Source of the DNA: Clostridium algifaecis
Lineage (GTDB): Bacteria; Bacillota; Clostridia; Clostridiales; Clostridiaceae
DNA: 38,737 bases
Direction: 5' to 3'
NCBI RefSeq assembly: GCF_017874415.1
Contig: NZ_JAGGLM010000020.1
Coordinates: forward strand, 1 to 38,737
The notes beneath the pieces were generated by a model, which saw only the letters and a list, made by a program, of their open reading frames with translations, searched no databases and had not been told where the DNA came from. Shown here in pieces: positions 34,308-38,737 of the stretch. The number at the start of each line of letters is the position of its first letter. Within the stretch, counting starts at the first letter, position 1. The position numbers were made by a program, and so were the translations under genes.

Positions 34308-35657
34308 CTACCATAATTTTTTTATGTATCCTTTGGAATTTAAATATTTTCTAAAACCTATCATGGATGTATATGTTGCTAAAACATACACTCTGTTTTG
34401 CTTGCACTCTTTTATTTCATCAGTGAGTTTGCTATAATCTTTACATAGTATGAATTTTTTCTCGTCAAGTCCTGCAACTTTAAGTCTGACGCCCATATCA
34501 TAAAGTCTTATACCTGAAATCAATACATTATCTATATTAAGTGAAGACAAGCTTTCAAAATTTACATCCCATATCCAGGATACATCCCTTCCATCTGCAT
34601 AATTATCATTTAAAAGTACTGCAAGATTAAACACTCTTTTGTCAAGCTTTATGCTATTTATAGCTTCGTTATAACCCGCCGGATTTTTTACAAGTATTAT
34701 CCTGACTTCCCTACCTTCTACATCTATAATTTCTTGTCTTCCAAAACTGCTTTTTTGAGTTTTAAGGGAATCATGAATTACAGATTCGGGTATATCACAG
34801 ACCTTTGCTATGGAATAAGCACACAAGGCGTTATACATATTATAAGCGCCAGGTTGATTTATGTAGAATTCATTGCCTCCTATTACAACAAGTGAACCAT
34901 CCTGGGATTTTTCTTTAATTTCATCTATGCTGTAGTCAAGATTTGGTCTCTTATAGCCGCAGTTATCACAATAGAAATCCCCTAGATGACTATAAGTTAT
35001 GAAATTGTACTTATAAGGATGTTTACATTTTTTACAGAACTTAGAATCAGCATTTATGTCAACCGTATTACTTTTCCTCAATCCACATTTAAATCCATAG
35101 TAGATTGTTCTGTTTGGAAGTCCTAAATCACCAAGTAGTGGTTCGTCACCGTTTAATACTAAGTTTGCAAGAGGTACTTTTTTTATACCATTTAGAATTT
35201 TATCCATTGTTGTATATACTTCACCATACCTGTCCAGCTGATCTCTAAAAAGGTTAGTTACAGTTATTATATCAGGAGTTACATAATCAGCTAAAAGTGT
35301 CAAATTTGCTTCATCACATTCTATAACTGCATAAACTGTTTTGCTACATTTTTTAAAAGAAAAATTTTCTACAAAACAAGAAACTATTCCAGTTAACATA
35401 TTTGCACCTGTATTATTGGTTATTACAGGCTTGTCACTATCTTTCAACATATTATACACCATGCTTGTAGTTGTAGTTTTTCCATTGGTACCGGTTATAA
35501 TTATAATATTATAGTTCTTGCAAACGGTTTTTAAAATATCTTTATCTAATTTCAAGGCTACTTTGCCAGGAAAATTACTTCCTCCTTTAAATAGAATTTT
35601 TGAAAGCATTATAATTGTTTTGGAAACTATAATGCTAAAAAAAGATTTTATATTAAT
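34308..35657 (-). CDS. murT: Lipid II isoglutaminyl synthase, Mur-ligase-like subunit MurT
   Basis: This Mur-ligase-fold partner of GatD uses ATP and ammonia to amidate lipid II. From the first ATG (35609) it has 433 residues with P-loop GTNGKTTT (40-47), a four-cysteine zinc ribbon inserted in the ligase core (C192, C195, C214, C217) and a DUF1727 C-terminal domain containing DGRDVSWIWD. That ATG has no Shine-Dalgarno. Sixteen codons upstream and in frame, an ATT (35657) stands 8 bases after AAAGGTGG and adds NIKSFFSIIVSKTII, matching the hydrophobic start common to MurT proteins. I therefore extend the gene to 35657. If non-AUG initiation is wrong, the gene ends at 35609. Confidence 0.88.
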   Translation of the reverse strand: MNIKSFFSIIVSKTIIMLSKILFKGGSNFPGKVALKLDKDILKTVCKNYNIIIITGTNGKTTTTSMVYNMLKDSDKPVITNNTGANMLTGIVSCFVENFSFKKCSKTVYAVIECDEANLTLLADYVTPDIITVTNLFRDQLDRYGEVYTTMDKILNGIKKVPLANLVLNGDEPLLGDLGLPNRTIYYGFKCGLRKSNTVDINADSKFCKKCKHPYKYNFITYSHLGDFYCDNCGYKRPNLDYSIDEIKEKSQDGSLVVIGGNEFYINQPGAYNMYNALCAYSIAKVCDIPESVIHDSLKTQKSSFGRQEIIDVEGREVRIILVKNPAGYNEAINSIKLDKRVFNLAVLLNDNYADGRDVSWIWDVNFESLSSLNIDNVLISGIRLYDMGVRLKVAGLDEKKFILCKDYSKLTDEIKECKQNRVYVLATYTSMIGFRKYLNSKGYIKKLW

Positions 35658-35662
35658 TTTTC

Positions 35663-35673
35663 ACACCACCTTT
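35663..35673 (-). promoter_or_regulatory. Ribosome-binding site of murT that decides its start
   Basis: On the minus strand AAAGGTGGTGT is a strong site, near-identical to the AAGGTGGTG before gatD. No ATG, GTG or TTG in the murT frame follows it at normal distance; the codon 8 bases away is ATT. Confidence 0.6.
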
Positions 35674-35827
35674 TATTTAAAAATAGTATCAGCTATTTTT
35701 AACTCTTAAATATTATAATACAATATGATAAATTTTACATCAATAAATTAAAATAACTTGAATTATCTGAAACTATAATATGGTAGAAATAGTCAAGAAA
35801 GTGATTTAAATAAAGGTAGTTTTATAG

Positions 35828-35833
35828 TATAAT
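35828..35833 (+). promoter_or_regulatory. Probable -10 box of the VanW gene
   Basis: TATAGTATAATTAAA contains consensus TATAAT 33 bases before ATG 35866. The -35 is poor. The same ATAGTATAATTA context recurs before uppP and the SLAP-domain gene. Confidence 0.45.
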
Positions 35834-35865
35834 TAAACCGGTATAAATAAATTATAATGTAAGTT

Positions 35866-37386
35866 ATGTACCAGATAGAGAGTGATATTGTGTTAAGGAA
35901 ATATGAAGGTAAAGAAATTAGCCCTGTGAAAAAAATAGTAATTGGTGTTTCGATATTAATAATTATGATTATACTTATAATATATCAGAATAACACTGCA
36001 AAAGCATGGTCCAACCGCATATATCCCGGAGTAAAAATTGAAAACCAGGATTTATCCGGAAAGACAAGATATGAAGCAAAAAATATCATGAAACAAAAGT
36101 ATGAAACTGGAATTATAAAAAATAAGCTAAATATTAAAAGCAAATCTTCAACATATACATTGGAAATTTCTAAAATAGATCCTAAATATAATATTGATGA
36201 AACTGTAGACAAGGCTTTCAATTATGGTAAAGATAGAAGCTTGTTTAAAAAGTTTGAACTTATAAAATTTTCACCTGCTAAACAATATGATTTAAAGTTT
36301 ACGTATAATTATAAAGTTTTAGATGAATTAATAGAAAAAATTAAAAAAGACGTAAATAAAGAACCTGTAAATGCAACCTTGAATATAAATGGAGAAAAAA
36401 TTAAAGTAGTTTCAGAAAAAAAAGGTGAGGAATTACAAAGTGACAAGCTTAAAAGTGAAATTTTATCTAAAATGAATTTAAAAAGTGGACAAGATATACA
36501 GATACCTATGAAAGTAGTAAATGCAAAAATAATATCAGGTCAAATATCAAGTATAAATTCTAAAATAAGTGAATTTAGTACAGAGTATGGTTCTATGTCT
36601 TCCGATGAGAGAGCAAATAATATAATGCTGGCTACACAAAGTGTAAATGGTAAAATACTAATGCCGGGTGATACTTTTAGCTTTAATAATGTGGTTGGAG
36701 AAAGAACGGCACAAAGGGGATATGAAGCTGCTCCTGTAATTATAGGCGATAAGGTCGATTCTGGACTAGGCGGCGGAATATGTCAGGTATCAACTACACT
36801 GTATAATGCAGTTATTAGAGCAAATATAAAATCAACTGAAAGGACACATCATACATTACCATCTCATTATGTTAAATTGGGTATGGATGCTACGGTGGAT
36901 TATGGAAGCCTGGATTATAAGTTTAAAAATACTTTGAAATATCCAATATACATTGAAGGAGATACTTCCGGCGGAATGATTTCATTTAATATATATTCCA
37001 ATAAATCGCTGGCAAATGTAATAACTAATATAGATTCGCAAGTTTGTAAGACTGTAAAACCAGGTATAGAATATGTGGATGATCCTACATTGAAGAAAGG
37101 AGAAACGGAAGTAGTTACACCTTCATCAACTGGATATGAAGTAAAAGTTACAAAAATCACAACACAAAATGGAAGAACAATTAGCCAGGGTTTAATTGCT
37201 GATGATTATTATGAACCTGTAGATGCAGTTATAAAAAGAGGAACTAAAGAGGAAGAAAAGCCTGCAGTTAACCAGTCTGCAGTCGCTGCAAATCCACCTG
37301 CTGCAAATCCAGGCGCAAATCCAGGCGGACAACCTAATAAACCGGATAGCAAACCGGATAATGGGAACGAGGCAAATAATAAGTAA
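35866..37386 (+). CDS. VanW-family protein with PG-binding and G5-like domains
   Basis: This 506-residue membrane-anchored wall protein has one N-terminal transmembrane helix (about 22-40) and then a YoaR-like/PG_binding_4 region (about 50-215, opening RIYPGVKIENQDLSGKTRYE). The VanW domain lies at about 230-365 (MLATQSVNGKILMPGDTFSF, GGGICQVSTTLYNA, RTHHTLPSHYV). A G5-like strand domain at about 385-455 ends ADDYYEPVDAVIKRGT. A Pro/Asn/Gly-rich tail suggests a wall-spanning linker. VanW proteins probably act on or bind peptidoglycan; no vancomycin genes adjoin it, so resistance is not implied. ATG 35866 lacks a strong ribosome site; GTG 35890 is an alternative start. Confidence 0.88.
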   Translation: MYQIESDIVLRKYEGKEISPVKKIVIGVSILIIMIILIIYQNNTAKAWSNRIYPGVKIENQDLSGKTRYEAKNIMKQKYETGIIKNKLNIKSKSSTYTLEISKIDPKYNIDETVDKAFNYGKDRSLFKKFELIKFSPAKQYDLKFTYNYKVLDELIEKIKKDVNKEPVNATLNINGEKIKVVSEKKGEELQSDKLKSEILSKMNLKSGQDIQIPMKVVNAKIISGQISSINSKISEFSTEYGSMSSDERANNIMLATQSVNGKILMPGDTFSFNNVVGERTAQRGYEAAPVIIGDKVDSGLGGGICQVSTTLYNAVIRANIKSTERTHHTLPSHYVKLGMDATVDYGSLDYKFKNTLKYPIYIEGDTSGGMISFNIYSNKSLANVITNIDSQVCKTVKPGIEYVDDPTLKKGETEVVTPSSTGYEVKVTKITTQNGRTISQGLIADDYYEPVDAVIKRGTKEEEKPAVNQSAVAANPPAANPGANPGGQPNKPDSKPDNGNEANNK

Positions 37387-37462
37387 AATAGAGTTAAGAA
37401 TTAATAGTTTATGTGTATTTTTAAGGTATACAAATATTTATGCAAAGTTAACAATAGGATTC

Positions 37463-37492
37463 TTGTATGAAGACTTAAAATCATAGTATAAT
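37463..37492 (+). promoter_or_regulatory. Promoter of uppP
   Basis: TTGTAT (37463-37468), an 18-base spacer and consensus TATAAT (37487-37492), 54 bases before ATG 37546. No terminator was found between the VanW gene and this promoter. Confidence 0.6.
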
Positions 37493-37545
37493 TAAAATTG
37501 TTTAAAATTTGGTCTAAAAAATTAATAAGAGAGTGAGTGTAATCA

Positions 37546-38379
37546 ATGGAATTAATGCTTATGATTAAAGCTGTTGTTATAGGAATAGTAGAAGGAGTAA
37601 CAGAATTTTTGCCAATATCTTCTACAGGACATATGATAATAGTAGGTAGTTTAATTAATTTTCAATCCCCTGCTTATAGAAAAGCTTATGTAGATATGTT
37701 TGAAGTTGTTATTCAACTTGGAGCAATACTTGCAATACTAGTTCTTTACTGGAATAAAATATCAGGTTCTTTAAAAAATTTGGCACCTGGCAAATGGGGG
37801 TTTAAGCTATGGTGCAATATGTTAATTGCATTTATACCAGCTGCTGTTATAGGATTGAAGTTCAATGATATGATAAAGGCTAAACTGTTTAATCCGGTTA
37901 CAGTTGCCTGTGCACTTATATTTGGTGGTTTCCTTATGATATATATGGAAAATAAATATAGAAGGGGCAATAGCACAAACAAAATTGAAAATGTAACTCC
38001 TATGCAGTCATTCAAAATAGGATGCTTTCAGTGCCTTTCACTTTGGCCTGGAATGTCCAGGTCTGCATCCACAATAATGGGAGCATGGGTGAGCGGACTT
38101 ACAAATGTAGCTGCAGCAGAATTTTCATTTATTCTGGCTATACCAACTATGATAGCAGCATCAGGTTATTCATTATTAAAAGTGAAGATAAAGATGACAA
38201 GCCCTGAAATTATAGCTCTTGTTATAGGTTTTGTTGTTTCATTTATAGTTGCTTTAGTAGTTGTAGATAAATTCATAGCATTTCTGAAGAGAAAACCTAT
38301 GAGAGTATTTGCTATTTATAGAATAGTTATTGGAATATTAGTACTTATTTTAGCATACAAAAATATTATACATGTATAA
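37546..38379 (+). CDS. uppP: Undecaprenyl-diphosphatase
   Basis: This 277-residue integral membrane enzyme of the BacA/UppP family dephosphorylates undecaprenyl diphosphate to recycle the lipid carrier for wall synthesis; overproduction in other bacteria gives bacitracin resistance. The two catalytic signatures are present: EGVTEFLPISSTGHM (17-31) and SLWPGMSRSASTIMGA (about 166-181), with around seven or eight hydrophobic helices. Length is normal. Its own promoter lies at 37463, and GAGAGTGAG before ATG 37546 is the ribosome site. A very strong terminator follows, separating it from the ribosomal operon. Confidence 0.95.
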   Translation: MELMLMIKAVVIGIVEGVTEFLPISSTGHMIIVGSLINFQSPAYRKAYVDMFEVVIQLGAILAILVLYWNKISGSLKNLAPGKWGFKLWCNMLIAFIPAAVIGLKFNDMIKAKLFNPVTVACALIFGGFLMIYMENKYRRGNSTNKIENVTPMQSFKIGCFQCLSLWPGMSRSASTIMGAWVSGLTNVAAAEFSFILAIPTMIAASGYSLLKVKIKMTSPEIIALVIGFVVSFIVALVVVDKFIAFLKRKPMRVFAIYRIVIGILVLILAYKNIIHV

Positions 38380-38381
38380 AT

Positions 38382-38432
38382 AAATAGAGAAAAAAGCCCA
38401 TGTCTTTAAAACGTGGGCTTTTTTCTCTATTT
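38382..38432. terminator. Strong intrinsic terminator after uppP
   Basis: A 19-bp stem (AAATAGAGAAAAAAGCCCA, 38382-38400, with 38414-38432) around a 13-base loop contains six T after GGGC on the plus strand and its mirror on the other; it can stop transcription from either side. Confidence 0.9.
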
Positions 38433-38667
38433 GAATTTATTATAAATGATATAAACATAACCTTGTGTATCAATATGATTATATTGGAGATAAAGCGAAA
38501 TATATATATAAATTACGAGATAAATTAATTTAATGGATATATTAAAGATGGCTATTGTTAAAGTATGTGCTATAATAATTTACGTTGTGTCAAACGGGGC
38601 GGCCAAATGAGCCAAACAGCAAAAGTTTAAAAAAATGAAAGCTTTTAAAATATTTTGTAAAAAAGTG
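38433..38667 (+). other. Upstream region of the rRNA operon
   Basis: No open frame of note. An extended -10 box TGCTATAAT (38568-38576) could be a first promoter. A GC-richer patch CGGGGCGGCC (38597-38606) stands out, and A/T tracts at about 38626-38665 have the look of an UP element for the promoter at 38668. Confidence 0.45.
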
Positions 38668-38696
38668 TTGACAAACAAAAATACAGGTGATATACT
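38668..38696 (+). promoter_or_regulatory. Strong rRNA-type promoter
   Basis: Consensus TTGACA (38668-38673), a 17-base spacer and TATACT (38691-38696), preceded by A/T tracts. The best promoter match in the window; the leader after it is typical of ribosomal operons. Confidence 0.85.
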
Positions 38697-38702
38697 GTAA
38701 AA

Positions 38703-38737
38703 GCTGTCTGAGGAGACAGCGAGAATGATCCTTGAAA
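38703..38737 (+). promoter_or_regulatory. rRNA operon leader: hairpin and boxA-like element
   Basis: GCTGTCT-GAGG-AGACAGC (38703-38720) forms a perfect 7-bp hairpin, then GATCCTTGAAA (38727-38737) resembles the boxA antitermination element that precedes 16S rRNA genes in Firmicutes. The window ends inside it, so no rRNA itself is present. Confidence 0.7.

Noticed and set aside
1-38737. CRISPR arrays, insertion sequences, prophage, tRNA genes
   Set aside because: No regularly spaced repeats, transposase or integrase motifs, terminal inverted repeats or tRNA-like cloverleaf sequences were found on either strand by reading.

Overview
The window reads as AT-rich chromosomal DNA of a Clostridium sensu stricto relative (Firmicutes). 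The signs are strong purine-rich ribosome-binding sites, many intrinsic hairpin/T-run terminators, cell-wall-binding type 2 repeats, a MurT/GatD pair, a YhcN-like lipoprotein, and a CoA-transferase close to the C. kluyveri/C. aminobutyricum type. The C. kluyveri/C. ljungdahlii branch is a guess from gene content; the species cannot be fixed from the sequence alone.

Layout. 1-2040: structured intergenic DNA, then an AAA-ATPase/PD-(D/E)XK gene split in two by a 10-bp tandem repeat. 2163-11518: a cell-surface block holding a large CWB2 + Ig-like protein, two TolC-like coiled-coil proteins, a small lipoprotein, a WG-repeat protein on the minus strand and a SLAP-domain protein. 11732-15038: a Na+/H+ antiporter, branched-chain aminotransferase, a membrane-anchored YpmS-like protein and a miniature beta-carbonic-anhydrase-like protein. 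15252-18859: a complete fructose operon fruR-fruK-fruA. 19064-23814: a YhgE/Pip-type membrane protein translationally coupled to a secreted leucine-rich-repeat protein, behind a promoter carrying a TetR-type operator. 24010-25521: a Fur-family regulator and an HD-GYP phosphodiesterase. 25567-31882: a proteolysis and stress block with an FtsH paralogue (minus strand), a small unknown protein, an XRE-TPR regulator and ClpB. 32187-33488: a family I CoA-transferase. 33560-38379: cell-envelope genes, with gatD and murT on the minus strand diverging from a VanW/G5 protein and uppP. 38568-38737: the promoters and leader of what is almost certainly an rRNA operon that begins just beyond the window edge.

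Much of the window serves the cell envelope: S-layer-like proteins, lipid II amidation (MurT/GatD), undecaprenyl phosphate recycling (UppP), VanW and the Pip/LRR pair. No phage, CRISPR array, insertion sequence, tRNA or complete rRNA was seen. The most notable observations are a 10-bp repeat whose copy number decides whether the first gene is open, an apparent ATT start codon for murT, a hairpin between the Shine-Dalgarno and start codon of the coupled LRR gene, and the TolC-like pair next to a surface protein in an apparently monoderm organism.
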